From positions 124,001 to 188,000 of the forward strand of contig JACPVF010000016.1 in NCBI GenBank assembly GCA_016191845.1: a stretch of DNA of 64,000 nt. The letters are read 5' to 3'. Origin of the DNA: Chloroflexota bacterium. Its GTDB lineage: Bacteria > Chloroflexota > Anaerolineae > Anaerolineales > Villigracilaceae. Positions within the stretch are counted from its first letter, which is position 1. Each line of letters starts with the position of its first letter. The notes under the pieces are model-generated. The model searched no databases, was not told where the DNA came from, and worked only from the letters and a program-made list of their open reading frames with translations. This document shows positions 49,876-58,499 of the stretch, piece by piece. Both the position numbers and the translations under genes were made by a program.

Positions 49876-52104
49876 CTAGTGGCGGTTGCCGCCGCGACGA
49901 TCTCCGCCGCCTCGTCCACCACGGTCCCCGCCGCGCCCACCGCCGCCAGGGCGGCCGCCGCCACCGGGTTTACGCTGGTCCTTTTCGCGCGCTTCCTCGG
50001 CGGTCCAGCCTTCGAGCACGGCCTGGCGCGAGAGGCGGATCTTGCCCTGCGGGTCGATGTCGGTCACCATCACGGTGATCTCGTCGCCCATGCCGACCAC
50101 GTCCTCCACCTTGTTGACGCGCTCACTGTCGAGCTGCGAGATGTGAACGAGTCCGTCCAAACCAGGCAGGATCTCCACGAAGGCGCCGAAGGCCTCGATG
50201 CGCACGACCTTGCCCGTGTAGATGCGGCCGATCTCAGCGCTCTCACCCAGCGACTCGACGCGCTGGCGCGCGATCTCCGCGCCCGTGCCCTCGGTCGAGG
50301 CGATGTAGACGGTACCGTCTTCCTCGATATCGATCTTGGTGCCCGTCTCTTCCTGCAGGGCGCGGATGTTCTTGCCGCCCGGGCCGATCAGCGCGCCGAT
50401 CTTGTCCACGGGGATCTTGACCGTGATAATGCGCGGGGCATGCGGCTTCAGTTCGGAGCGAGGCTGGTCGATGACTTCCAGCATCTTTTCCATGATGGAC
50501 ATGCGCGCGGTGTGAGCCTGCGCCAGGGCTTCCTTCATCATCTGGGCGCTCAGGCCGCTGATCTTGATGTCCATCTGCAGGGCGGTGATGCCCGCTGCGG
50601 TGCCCGCCACCTTGAAGTCCATGTCGCCGAGGTGATCCTCGGTGCCCTGGATATCGGTCAGGATCTGGTAGCGGCCCGTATCATCGGTGATCAGGCCCAT
50701 CGCCACGCCCGAGACGGGCGCCTTGATCGGCACGCCCGCGTCCATCAGGGCCAGGGTCGAGCCGCAGACGGAGCCCATCGAGGTCGAGCCGTTGGAGGAC
50801 AGCGCCTCCGACACGACGCGGATGGTGTACGGGAAGGATTCTTCCGCGGGAAGCACAGGCTCGAGCGCGCGTTCCGCCAAAGCGCCGTGACCGACCTCGC
50901 GCCGGCTCTGGCCGCGCAGGGGTTTGACCTCGCCCGTGGAGAAGGGCGGGAAGTTGTAGTGGTGCATGTAGCGCTTGCTGTTGATCGGGGTCAGGTTGTC
51001 CAGTTCCTGCGCGTCGCCGAGCGTGCCCAACGTGGCGAAGGACAGCACCTGGGTCTCACCGCGGGTGAACAGGCCGGTGCCGTGCGCGCGCGGCGAAAGG
51101 CCCACCTCACACCAGATCGGGCGGATCTCGTTGGGGGTGCGGCCGTCGGGGCGTTTGCCCATGCCGAGGATGCGCTCGCGCACGATCTTGTGCTCGGCCT
51201 CGCTGAACGCAGACTTGACATCCTTTTCAGATGGGGCGTTCTCGACGCCGGTGGCGCACATTTCGGCCACCAGGGCGCTCTGCAACTCGTCCATGCCGCC
51301 GTAGAACTCGGCCTTGCTGAGCGGCTTGTCGAGCAGTTCGTTCATCGGCCCGTTGACGCGCTCGAAGACCTGCTTCTGGAGTTCCTCGTTGGCCGTGGCA
51401 ATGGTCGGCTGGCGCTTGGCCTTGCCGACTTCGGCGGCCATTTGCAGCTGCAGGTCGATGATCGGCTGGATGGAGCGGTGGCCCAGTTCGAGGGCCTGCA
51501 CCATCACGTCTTCGGGAATCTCGTTCGCGCCGCACTCGACCATCAGGATGGCTTCTTTGGTGCCCGCCAGGCGCAGGTCCAGGTCAGATTCGTCCATTTC
51601 GGCGAAGGTCGGGTTGATGACGAATTCGCCGTTGACGCGGCCCACGCGCACCGCGCCGACGGGTCCGCCCCAGGGGATGTCCGAGATCATGATCGCAGCC
51701 GAGGCGGCGTTGATGGCCAGGATGTCGAGCGGGTACACGCCGTCTGCGGAGAGCGAGTACATGATGACCTGGACCTCGTTGCGCATGCCGTGCTGGAAGA
51801 GCGGGCGCAGTGGACGGTCGGTCAGGCGCGAGACGAGGATCGAGTCGGTCGAGGCGCGGCCTTCGCGGCGGAAGAACGAGCCGGGGATCTTGCCGCCGGC
51901 GTACATGCGCTCTTCAAAATCGACGGACAGTGGGAAGAAGTCGATGCCTTCGCGCACGCCGCCCATGGTGGCAGCCGCGAAGACGATGGCCTCGTCGGTG
52001 CCAAATGTGACCGCACCACCCGCCTGACCGGCCAGTTTGCCAGTCTCATAGGTAAGCGTGCGCGAGCCGACGACAGTCGAATATCGTTTTGCTTCGGGTT
52101 TCAT
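49876..52104 (-). CDS. pnp: Polyribonucleotide nucleotidyltransferase (PNPase)
   Basis: 742 residues. The start is preceded by AGGAG. It is the phosphate-dependent 3'-5' exoribonuclease of the RNA degradosome. Two RNase PH domains are visible (GSFFRREGRASTDSILVSRLTDRPLRPLF in the first half; GTGLFTRGETQVLSFATLG and LPAEESFPYTIRVVSEALSSNGSTSMGSV in the second), then KH (IGALIGPGGKNIRALQEETG) and S1 (GKVVRIEAFGAFVEILPGLDGLVHIS). The last 35 residues are a Gly/Arg-rich disordered tail that is not part of the core enzyme. Downstream of rpsO in the usual rpsO-pnp order. Confidence 0.97.
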   Translation of the reverse strand: MKPEAKRYSTVVGSRTLTYETGKLAGQAGGAVTFGTDEAIVFAAATMGGVREGIDFFPLSVDFEERMYAGGKIPGSFFRREGRASTDSILVSRLTDRPLRPLFQHGMRNEVQVIMYSLSADGVYPLDILAINAASAAIMISDIPWGGPVGAVRVGRVNGEFVINPTFAEMDESDLDLRLAGTKEAILMVECGANEIPEDVMVQALELGHRSIQPIIDLQLQMAAEVGKAKRQPTIATANEELQKQVFERVNGPMNELLDKPLSKAEFYGGMDELQSALVAEMCATGVENAPSEKDVKSAFSEAEHKIVRERILGMGKRPDGRTPNEIRPIWCEVGLSPRAHGTGLFTRGETQVLSFATLGTLGDAQELDNLTPINSKRYMHHYNFPPFSTGEVKPLRGQSRREVGHGALAERALEPVLPAEESFPYTIRVVSEALSSNGSTSMGSVCGSTLALMDAGVPIKAPVSGVAMGLITDDTGRYQILTDIQGTEDHLGDMDFKVAGTAAGITALQMDIKISGLSAQMMKEALAQAHTARMSIMEKMLEVIDQPRSELKPHAPRIITVKIPVDKIGALIGPGGKNIRALQEETGTKIDIEEDGTVYIASTEGTGAEIARQRVESLGESAEIGRIYTGKVVRIEAFGAFVEILPGLDGLVHISQLDSERVNKVEDVVGMGDEITVMVTDIDPQGKIRLSRQAVLEGWTAEEAREKDQRKPGGGGRPGGGGRGGDRGGRGGGDRRGGNRH

Positions 52105-52122
52105 TGATTTGTCTCCTGTGAT

Positions 52123-52167
52123 GTGCAAAATGCCTGCCCTGAGCGTAGTCGAAGGGCCATTTTGCAC
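52123..52167 (-). repeat. pnp leader hairpin built from a REP-like repeat
   Basis: GTGCAAAATG (52123-52132) pairs perfectly with CATTTTGCAC (52158-52167); inside, GCCCT (52136-52140) pairs with AGGGC (52153-52157) around GAGCGTAGTCGA. It lies 19 bases upstream of the pnp start. In enteric bacteria a hairpin in the pnp leader is the RNase III/PNPase autoregulation site; this position suggests a similar role. Confidence 0.6.
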
Positions 52168-52256
52168 CGATGAAAAGATTCCGCCTCGGGTCAGGGACTG
52201 AAGAGCGGGCACAACTGCGGTTGTTCGCGCTATTCAATTCCTGACGGCGGTTTAAG

Positions 52257-52291
52257 AAGACCCTAACGGTCTTTAAGACCGTTAGGGTCTT
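52257..52291 (-). terminator. Perfect 17-bp inverted repeat after rpsO
   Basis: AAGACCCTAACGGTCTT and its exact complement flank a single base, immediately after the rpsO stop. The stem itself ends in weak T tracts. It shares GACCCTAA...TTAGGGTC with a repeat after tpiA (59275-59307), so it belongs to a repeated palindrome family. It may end transcription or protect the rpsO 3' end from PNPase. Confidence 0.75.
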
Positions 52292-52296
52292 GACTT

Positions 52297-52569
52297 CTAC
52301 TTGCGGCGCAGGTTCAGGCGGTCGGTTACTTCGATGTAACGCGCGTAGCCCGTCTTGCGCAGGTAGGCCAGCAATCTGCGGCGCTGGCCGACCAGCTTGA
52401 GCAGGCCGCGGCGGCACGATTCATCGTGTTTGTTCGCACGCAGGTGCTCGGTCAACTGCTGGATGCGGTTGGTCAGAATGGCGATCTGGACTTCGGGAGA
52501 ACCGGTGTCGGTCTCGTGGCGGTGAAAATCCTGAATCGCCTGGGTCTTGACTTCCTTAGCGAGAGGCAT
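52297..52569 (-). CDS. rpsO: 30S ribosomal protein S15
   Basis: 90 residues, the normal S15 size. It has the family signature [19 protein letters not shown] and [29 protein letters not shown] lies close upstream of the ATG. It binds 16S rRNA central domain and is an early assembly protein. First gene of the rpsO-pnp unit; divergent from yvcK. Confidence 0.98.
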   Translation of the reverse strand: MPLAKEVKTQAIQDFHRHETDTGSPEVQIAILTNRIQQLTEHLRANKHDESCRRGLLKLVGQRRRLLAYLRKTGYARYIEVTDRLNLRRK

Positions 52570-52721
52570 GACGTTTGCTTCCTTTCTCTGTAGATTTGCA
52601 GGTCTCCATGTCCGCAGCGTGAACCGCGGGGCAGGACCAGTCACGGGCGAGGATTATACCAGAAAAAGACGGGTCGGCAACTGCTGCAGCGGGCGTGACG
52701 AGGAGGCGGGCCTGCTTTTAA

Positions 52722-52750
52722 TTGACTCTCCCCGCCAAAACTGCTAGACT
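52722..52750 (+). promoter_or_regulatory. Sigma-70-type promoter of yvcK
   Basis: TTGACT (52722-52727), exactly 17 bp, TAGACT (52745-52750). The ATG at 52758 lies 7 bases after the -10 box, so transcription should start at or one base before the start codon. No ribosome site is present, which means a leaderless message. Confidence 0.75.
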
Positions 52751-52757
52751 TGTGCAT

Positions 52758-54083
52758 ATGAAATCATCTTCATGGCGCGCTCAAGTGGAGGAAAACCTGC
52801 GACAGTTCCTGCGCTGGTTCAAGCCCGGGCTAGGAGTCAAACGCTGGCTGGCGCTCATCCTGTTGGGGATCACCCTGTTAGGTGTGGGCTTTGCCATCTT
52901 CCTGCTCGATCTGTACCGTACCGATTGGGGCAATCAATTCATCCTGACCATCCTATCCTATGCCTCGTTGCGCTTCCTGCCGCGCGAACTTCGCGTGGTC
53001 ATCTTTGGCGGACTGGGCATCGGGCTGGTCGTCTTCGGCATCTGGGAGTTGAACCGCTCCCTGCTGCGCCCGTTCATGCGCCCGGGCCGCGCTGTGGTGG
53101 ACGAACTGGCCTCCTTTCGCCGCCTCGAGCGGGGACCGCGCGTGGTTGCCATCGGTGGCGGGCATGGGTTGGCTTCTCTCCTGCGCGGACTCAAGGAACA
53201 CACCCGCAACCTGACTGCCGTGGTCACCGTTGCCGACGACGGCGGCTCCTCGGGGCGTTTGCGCGAGACTTTCGGTATCCTGCCCCCGGGCGATATCCGT
53301 AATTGTCTGGCGGCGCTCTCCAACGATGAAGCGTTGCTCACGCAGCTCTTCCAATACCGCTTCAGTGGTTCGTCTGGGTTGGATGGGCACTCGTTTGGCA
53401 ATCTGTTCATCACCGCCTTGAGTGATATTACAGGCAGCTTCGAGGAAGCGGTGGCCGAGTCGGGGCGGGTGTTGTCGGTGCATGGACGTGTGCTCCCGTC
53501 CACACTGCACGACGTCAAGCTGGTGGCCGATATCCAGATGCCGCACCTGCCGCATGAGGTCCGCGTGGAAGGGGAGAGCCGCATCCCTGAAGTGGCGGGA
53601 CGAGTCCGCCGTGTCTGGCTCGAACCCAACAACGCGCCCGCCTTCCCGCCTGTGCTGCAATCCCTGCTTTCGGCCGAGATGGTGATCGTCGGCCCAGGCA
53701 GCCTGTACACCAGCCTGTTGCCCAATCTGCTCGTGCAGGATCTGCTGGCCGCCTTGCGTGTCAGTCGCGCGGTCAAGGTCTTCGTGTGCAATATTGCCGC
53801 CCAGAAAGGGGAGACGGATGCCTACAGTTGCTACGATCACGTCCGCGCGTTGGAGGAACACGTGGGCGAAGATTTGTTCGACGTGGTGCTGTGCAACGAC
53901 AATTATGACGAAAGCCTGAATCAGGACGTGGAGTGGGTCCGCGCCGATGAGCGTTCCCTCCGCGACACCCGTCTCTACACCGCTGATCTGGTGGATGTGG
54001 CCCACCCCTGGCGGCATGATTCCATCAAGCTGGCCCAGGTGCTGATGGACCTGTATTATGAGCGTACGGGACCACTCGCCTGA
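52758..54083 (+). CDS. yvcK: YvcK/CofD-like protein with N-terminal membrane anchor
   Basis: 441 residues. The C-terminal 320 residues are the YvcK (gluconeogenesis factor) domain: VAIGGGHGLASLLRGLKE, VTVADDGGSSGRLRE, PPGDIRNCLAALS, HSFGNLFITAL, GPGSLYTSLLPNLLV. YvcK binds UDP-sugars and supports growth on gluconeogenic carbon and cell-wall synthesis. The first 115 residues, absent in Bacillus YvcK, hold two or three membrane helices (about 28-49, 85-108), so this form is membrane-bound. The gene has a clear promoter and a probable leaderless start. It is directly followed by gap. Confidence 0.93.
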   Translation: MKSSSWRAQVEENLRQFLRWFKPGLGVKRWLALILLGITLLGVGFAIFLLDLYRTDWGNQFILTILSYASLRFLPRELRVVIFGGLGIGLVVFGIWELNRSLLRPFMRPGRAVVDELASFRRLERGPRVVAIGGGHGLASLLRGLKEHTRNLTAVVTVADDGGSSGRLRETFGILPPGDIRNCLAALSNDEALLTQLFQYRFSGSSGLDGHSFGNLFITALSDITGSFEEAVAESGRVLSVHGRVLPSTLHDVKLVADIQMPHLPHEVRVEGESRIPEVAGRVRRVWLEPNNAPAFPPVLQSLLSAEMVIVGPGSLYTSLLPNLLVQDLLAALRVSRAVKVFVCNIAAQKGETDAYSCYDHVRALEEHVGEDLFDVVLCNDNYDESLNQDVEWVRADERSLRDTRLYTADLVDVAHPWRHDSIKLAQVLMDLYYERTGPLA

Positions 54084-54150
54084 GTTAGTTGTATGCCCAC
54101 ACAAATAGCAGTATAATCTTTATATCGGTCGGTTTTTGCTGTATGTCACA

Positions 54151-54166
54151 TTGAAAACGATTACAA
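54151..54166 (+). promoter_or_regulatory. LacI/CcpA-type operator upstream of gap
   Basis: TTGAAAACGATTACAA fits the catabolite-response consensus WTGNAANCGNWNNCW at every position. It ends 6 bases before the -35 box of the gap promoter, a position where such proteins activate or tune glycolytic genes. A matching site lies at 2684-2698. Confidence 0.5.
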
Positions 54167-54171
54167 TCGAC

Positions 54172-54200
54172 CTGACAATTTGCCCAAATTAGGGTAAAAT
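54172..54200 (+). promoter_or_regulatory. Promoter of the gap operon
   Basis: CTGACA (54172-54177), 17 bp, TAAAAT (54195-54200). The leader is about 40 bases and has GGAGG 7 bases before the ATG at 54246. Confidence 0.65.
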
Positions 54201-54245
54201 ACAAAGTGATAAAAATCACAAACATTTCCATTTTGGAGGCATATC

Positions 54246-55304
54246 ATGACAGTGAAAGTTGGTATTAATGGGTTCGGTCGCATCGGTCGCCAGGTTCTCA
54301 AGGCGATTCGCGATTATTACCCGCAGGAACTCGAAGTCGTTGCGTTCAACGACATTGGCGACATGAAGACCATGGCGCACCTGCTCAAGTACGACTCGAC
54401 CTATGGCCGTTTCAATGGCACTGTCGAGTTCTCTGAAGATGGCCTGCACATCGATGGCAAGAAGGTCAAGGTCTTCAAGGAGACCGACCCGTCCAATATC
54501 CCGTGGAAAGACCTGGGCATCGATATCGTCATCGAGTCGACCGGTCTGTTCACCATCAAGGAAGACGGCGTCAACAAGAAGGGCAAGACCGTCAAGGGCG
54601 CAGTCAACCACATCACCGCGGGCGGTGCCAAGAAGGTCATCATCTCGGCTCCCGCCGAAGGTGAAGACCTGACTGTCGTGTTGGGCGTCAACGAAGACAA
54701 GTACGATCCCGCCAAGCACCACGTCGTTTCGAACGCGTCCTGCACCACGAACTGTCTGGCTCCCGCTGCCAAGGTCGTGCATGACCTGTTCACCATCAAG
54801 CGCGCTTTCATGACCACTGTGCACTCCTACACCAACGATCAGAAGGTGTTGGACATGCCGCATTCGGACTTGCGCCGCGCCCGCGCCTCGGGCCTGAACA
54901 TCATCCCGACCACGACCGGCGCCGCCAAGGCCATTGCCCTGGTCATCCCCGACCTGAAGGGCAAGTTCGACGGCTATTCCCTGCGCGTCCCGACGCCCAC
55001 CGTCTCGGTTGTTGACTTCACCGCTGAGATCGAAAAGGAAACCACCACCGAAGAACTGCGCCAGGCCTTCCGCGATGCTGCCAAGTCTCCGCGCTTCAAG
55101 GGCATCCTCGAAGCCGTGGACGAGCCCCTGGTCAGCATGGACTTCAAGGGCAGCCCGTACAGCTCCTCGGTCGACCTGCCCTTCACCAGCGTCCTCGGCA
55201 AGGAGAAGAGCACCTTCATCAAGGTCGTCACCTGGTACGACAATGAATGGGGTTACTCGGTCCGCACCGCTGACCTGGCCGCCCTGATGGCGAAGAGCCT
55301 TTAG
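54246..55304 (+). CDS. gap: Glyceraldehyde-3-phosphate dehydrogenase
   Basis: 352 residues. The NAD-binding start is [15 protein letters not shown]; the catalytic Cys166 lies in SNASCTTNC, the active-site His in TVHSYTNDQ, then the S-loop and [11 protein letters not shown] at the end. It oxidises glyceraldehyde 3-phosphate with NAD and phosphate, in the cytosol. First gene of gap-pgk, with a strong promoter and operator upstream. A hairpin (55321-55347) separates it from pgk. Confidence 0.97.
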   Translation: MTVKVGINGFGRIGRQVLKAIRDYYPQELEVVAFNDIGDMKTMAHLLKYDSTYGRFNGTVEFSEDGLHIDGKKVKVFKETDPSNIPWKDLGIDIVIESTGLFTIKEDGVNKKGKTVKGAVNHITAGGAKKVIISAPAEGEDLTVVLGVNEDKYDPAKHHVVSNASCTTNCLAPAAKVVHDLFTIKRAFMTTVHSYTNDQKVLDMPHSDLRRARASGLNIIPTTTGAAKAIALVIPDLKGKFDGYSLRVPTPTVSVVDFTAEIEKETTTEELRQAFRDAAKSPRFKGILEAVDEPLVSMDFKGSPYSSSVDLPFTSVLGKEKSTFIKVVTWYDNEWGYSVRTADLAALMAKSL

Positions 55305-55320
55305 ACCCCCTCCCTGCCTC

Positions 55321-55347
55321 CCCCATTTTCAGAAACTGAAAATGGGG
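55321..55347 (+). other. Intercistronic hairpin between gap and pgk
   Basis: CCCCATTTTCAG pairs perfectly with CTGAAAATGGGG around AAA. There is no T tract, so it is more likely an mRNA-stability or processing element than a terminator. Such elements set different gap and pgk levels in other bacteria. Confidence 0.6.
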
Positions 55348-55373
55348 GAGGAGTGAGTTAAGTAGGAGTCAAC

Positions 55374-56546
55374 ATGGACAAGAAAACTGTCAAAGATATC
55401 GATCTCAAGGGCAAGCGCGTGCTCATGCGCGTGGACTTCAACGTCCCGATGGCCGACGGAAAAGTGACCGACGACAAGCGCATCAAGGCCGCCCTGCCGA
55501 CCATCCAATACGTGCTCGAGCAGGGCGCGTCGGTGATGTTGATGAGTCACCTTGGCCGTCCCAAGGGCGGACCCGACCCCGAGTTCAGCCTGAAGCCTGC
55601 CGCTGAGACCCTGGCTGGCTTGCTCGGCCGCCCCGTGCAAATGGCGCCCGATTGTGTCGGTCCCGAAGCCGCGAAGATGGCCCAGGCCCTCAAGCCCGGT
55701 GACGTGCTGATGCTCGAGAATACCCGCTTCCATGCGGGCGAGGAAAAGAACGACCTCGACCTGGCCAAGCAGATGGCTGCACTCGGCGACGTGTATGTCG
55801 ACGATGCGTTCGGCTCGGCTCATCGTGCGCACTCGTCCACCGAGGGTGTGGCCCGCTTCCTGCCCGCCGTGTCAGGCTTCCTGATGGAACAGGAGCTGGA
55901 ATATCTCGGCCGCGCTGTCTCCAACCCTGAGCATCCCTACGTGGCGATCCTCGGCGGCGCCAAGATCAGCGACAAGATCCTGGTGGTCGAGACCCTGCTT
56001 GCCAAGTGCGACAAGCTCATCATCGGCGGCGGCATGGCCAACACCTTCCTGGCTGCCAAGGGCTACAACATGCAGGACAGCCTGGTTGAAGCCGCTTCCA
56101 TCGAAACGGCCAAGTCCCTGCTTGCCAAGTCTGGCAATAAGTTGATCCTGCCCGTGGACGCGGTCATCGCGGACGCCTTCGCGCCTGAGGCCAACACTCA
56201 GGTCGTCGACGCGGACAAGATCCCCGCGGGCTGGCGTATGATGGATGTGGGTCCGAAGACGCTTGAGCTGTACAAGAAGGAACTGAGCGGCGCCAAGCTG
56301 ATCGTCTGGAACGGCCCCGTAGGCGTGTTCGAGATGCCGAAGTTCGCTGAAGGTACCTTTGCCCTGGCGCGGATGCTGGCCGAGTCGGGCGCGACCACCG
56401 TCATCGGCGGCGGCGACAGCGCCAGCGCGGTCAAGAAGGCGGGCGTTGCCAAGCAGATGACGCACGTCTCGACGGGCGGCGGTGCTTCGCTGGAGTTCCT
56501 GGAAGGCAAGGAACTGCCAGGCGTGGCGGCCCTGCTCCCGAAGTAG
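55374..56546 (+). CDS. pgk: Phosphoglycerate kinase
   Basis: 390 residues. TAGGAG lies 6 bases before the ATG. It has the N-domain signature [21 protein letters not shown] and [11 protein letters not shown], and the nucleotide-domain motifs [17 protein letters not shown] and GGGDSASAV. Makes ATP from 1,3-bisphosphoglycerate. Same transcript as gap; a strong terminator follows. Confidence 0.98.
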   Translation: MDKKTVKDIDLKGKRVLMRVDFNVPMADGKVTDDKRIKAALPTIQYVLEQGASVMLMSHLGRPKGGPDPEFSLKPAAETLAGLLGRPVQMAPDCVGPEAAKMAQALKPGDVLMLENTRFHAGEEKNDLDLAKQMAALGDVYVDDAFGSAHRAHSSTEGVARFLPAVSGFLMEQELEYLGRAVSNPEHPYVAILGGAKISDKILVVETLLAKCDKLIIGGGMANTFLAAKGYNMQDSLVEAASIETAKSLLAKSGNKLILPVDAVIADAFAPEANTQVVDADKIPAGWRMMDVGPKTLELYKKELSGAKLIVWNGPVGVFEMPKFAEGTFALARMLAESGATTVIGGGDSASAVKKAGVAKQMTHVSTGGGASLEFLEGKELPGVAALLPK

Positions 56547-56553
56547 TCTCACG

Positions 56554-56585
56554 AAGGATGGGCGCGCAAGCGCCCATCCTTTTTT
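56554..56585 (+). terminator. Rho-independent terminator after pgk
   Basis: AAGGATGGGCG (56554-56564) pairs with CGCCCATCCTT (56571-56581), then T up to 56585. Confidence 0.93.
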
Positions 56586-56687
56586 GACGGCTTCAGCGCG
56601 GAATTGTTCTCGTGCTGTGAGTTGTTGCAGGTACATTGCGTTACCTGGCGTTTACACACAGGCCACACCGAATTCACAGCCCTCGAC

Positions 56688-56693
56688 TATAAT
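56688..56693 (+). promoter_or_regulatory. -10 box TATAAT of the Ser/Thr kinase gene
   Basis: A consensus -10 hexamer 38 bases before the ATG, after the pgk terminator. No clear -35 box. Confidence 0.5.
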
Positions 56694-56730
56694 CGATAAA
56701 AATTCTTGGAGCAGGCGCAAGGAATAGTGT

Positions 56731-58482
56731 ATGTCGTTCAATATCGGTGAAAATGTCGGGCCATATCGCATTGTCGAGCAGTTGGGTCAGGGCGGGATGG
56801 CGACTGTGTACAAGGCCTATCATGCCGCGCTCGACCGCTATGTGGCGCTTAAAGTATTGCATCCTGCGTTCAATGAAGACAAGTCGTTCGAGTTGCGTTT
56901 TCAGCGCGAGGCGCGCGTGGTGGCGAAGCTCGAACATCCCAACATTGTGCCGATCTATGATTACGCCGAGCACGAACATCGTCCCTATCTGGTGATGAAG
57001 TTCATCGAGGGCGAGACGCTCAAGGCCCGCCTGCAGCGTGGACCGCTTTTGTCCGAGGAGATTCAGCAGGTGGTGGATTCGGTCGGGGCGGCGCTCTCGT
57101 ACGCGCACCGACAGGGAATCCTGCACCGCGACATCAAGCCGTCGAACGTGCTGATCGCCGCGGACAACACGATGTACCTGGCGGACTTCGGCTTGGCGCG
57201 CATTGCCCAGGCGGGAGAATCCACACTGTCGTCTGATTCGATCATGGGCACGCCTCAGTACATCTCGCCCGAGCAAGCCATGGGCAAGAAGGAACTGGAT
57301 AACGGCACGGACATTTATTCCTTCGCGGTGATGTTGTACGAAATGGTGGTGGGTCAGGTCCCGTTCAACGCAGATACGCCCTTCTCGATCATCCACGATC
57401 ACATTTACACGCCGTTGCCCATGCCGCGCAAGGTCAACGTCAAGGTGCCCGAGGCCGTGGAGCGGGTGCTGCTCAAGGCGCTTTCGAAGGATCGCGCCGA
57501 CCGTTATGCCACCGTCGATGATTTGGTGCAGGCCTTCAAGCAGGCCTGGATCGCGGCGGGCGTCCCGATGCGCGGCACGGCCATCACGCTGCCGCGCTCC
57601 GCTGCGATGCAACCGACCCTGCCACCCGCTCCCAATGGCGGGAAAACCGTCGAAGCGGAATCAGGCCAGGGGTCCAAAAAGAAATCGTTCCCGTGGGCTA
57701 TTGTCGCGGGGGGGATTGTCCTCCTTCTGTGCGTACTCGTCGGGCTGGCGGCCTTCCGCAATGGCGGATTGCTCCGCAGGCGGCTGAATCCCACACCCTT
57801 GCCGCCTCCGACTCAGGCGCTCGGCAATCCGCCGCCGATGGCGACCCTGATGCCTGGCACACCCAACGGGAACCTGCCTCCGTTGGACGAGGCACAAAAG
57901 AATCCCAACGACCCGAACGCGCAATTGACACTGGCCCTATCCTATTGGGATACGGGGCAGCGACGGCTGGCGCTGGAAACGCTGACCAAGGCGGCCAACC
58001 TGGCGCCGCAGGACCGCGTCTTTTTGACGAAAGCCGCACAGGAGTTCCAGGCCCGTCAGGCCTGGGTGCCTGCCAGTGCCATGTATGTGCGATTGGCGCG
58101 GACCTACCCGCAGAACGAGTCGGCTCCGCCCGAGGTGATGGAAGCCCTGCGCGAGGCGGCCTACAAGGCGGCGGGCGAAACGGACTTTGGCCTGTTCCTG
58201 CAGATGGACATGCTCGAACGTGCGGACCAACCCCTGGCCCTGGTCGTTCGCGGGCGGGCGGCGTTGTTCGGCGGCAAGATCGACGAGGCGCGCAGTCTGT
58301 TGGACCAGGCCCGCAAGTTGAAGCCCGACTTGCACGAGGCCGCGCTATTGGAAGCGGAGATTCTTCTCAAGGAAAATCGCGGCGAGGACGCCCGTCCTTT
58401 GCTGGCAGACATCAGCTCCAACTCGACCTATCCAGAGTGGATGCGCGTGATGGCAAAAGAATTGCTCGATACTCTACCCTAA
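56731..58482 (+). CDS. Membrane Ser/Thr protein kinase with TPR-like C-terminus
   Basis: 583 residues. The Hanks-type kinase domain (about 12-275) has the glycine loop GQGGMATVY, Lys41 in VALKVL, catalytic Asp134 in HRDIKPSN, DFGLAR and GTPQYISPEQ; all active-site residues are present. One membrane helix (about 323-345) follows a Pro-rich linker. The outer 220 residues are helical and TPR-like (PNDPNAQLTLALSYWDTGQRRLALETL). It lies between pgk and tpiA with its own promoter, and tpiA starts 17 bases after its stop, so the kinase and tpiA are co-transcribed. Confidence 0.93.
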   Translation: MSFNIGENVGPYRIVEQLGQGGMATVYKAYHAALDRYVALKVLHPAFNEDKSFELRFQREARVVAKLEHPNIVPIYDYAEHEHRPYLVMKFIEGETLKARLQRGPLLSEEIQQVVDSVGAALSYAHRQGILHRDIKPSNVLIAADNTMYLADFGLARIAQAGESTLSSDSIMGTPQYISPEQAMGKKELDNGTDIYSFAVMLYEMVVGQVPFNADTPFSIIHDHIYTPLPMPRKVNVKVPEAVERVLLKALSKDRADRYATVDDLVQAFKQAWIAAGVPMRGTAITLPRSAAMQPTLPPAPNGGKTVEAESGQGSKKKSFPWAIVAGGIVLLLCVLVGLAAFRNGGLLRRRLNPTPLPPPTQALGNPPPMATLMPGTPNGNLPPLDEAQKNPNDPNAQLTLALSYWDTGQRRLALETLTKAANLAPQDRVFLTKAAQEFQARQAWVPASAMYVRLARTYPQNESAPPEVMEALREAAYKAAGETDFGLFLQMDMLERADQPLALVVRGRAALFGGKIDEARSLLDQARKLKPDLHEAALLEAEILLKENRGEDARPLLADISSNSTYPEWMRVMAKELLDTLP

Positions 58483-58499
58483 CCTGAAAAGAGAGAACC

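Noticed and set aside
49840-52107. 755-residue plus-strand frame opposite pnp
   Set aside because: Antisense shadow of pnp; composition dominated by His, Ala, Gly and Asp, with no domain.
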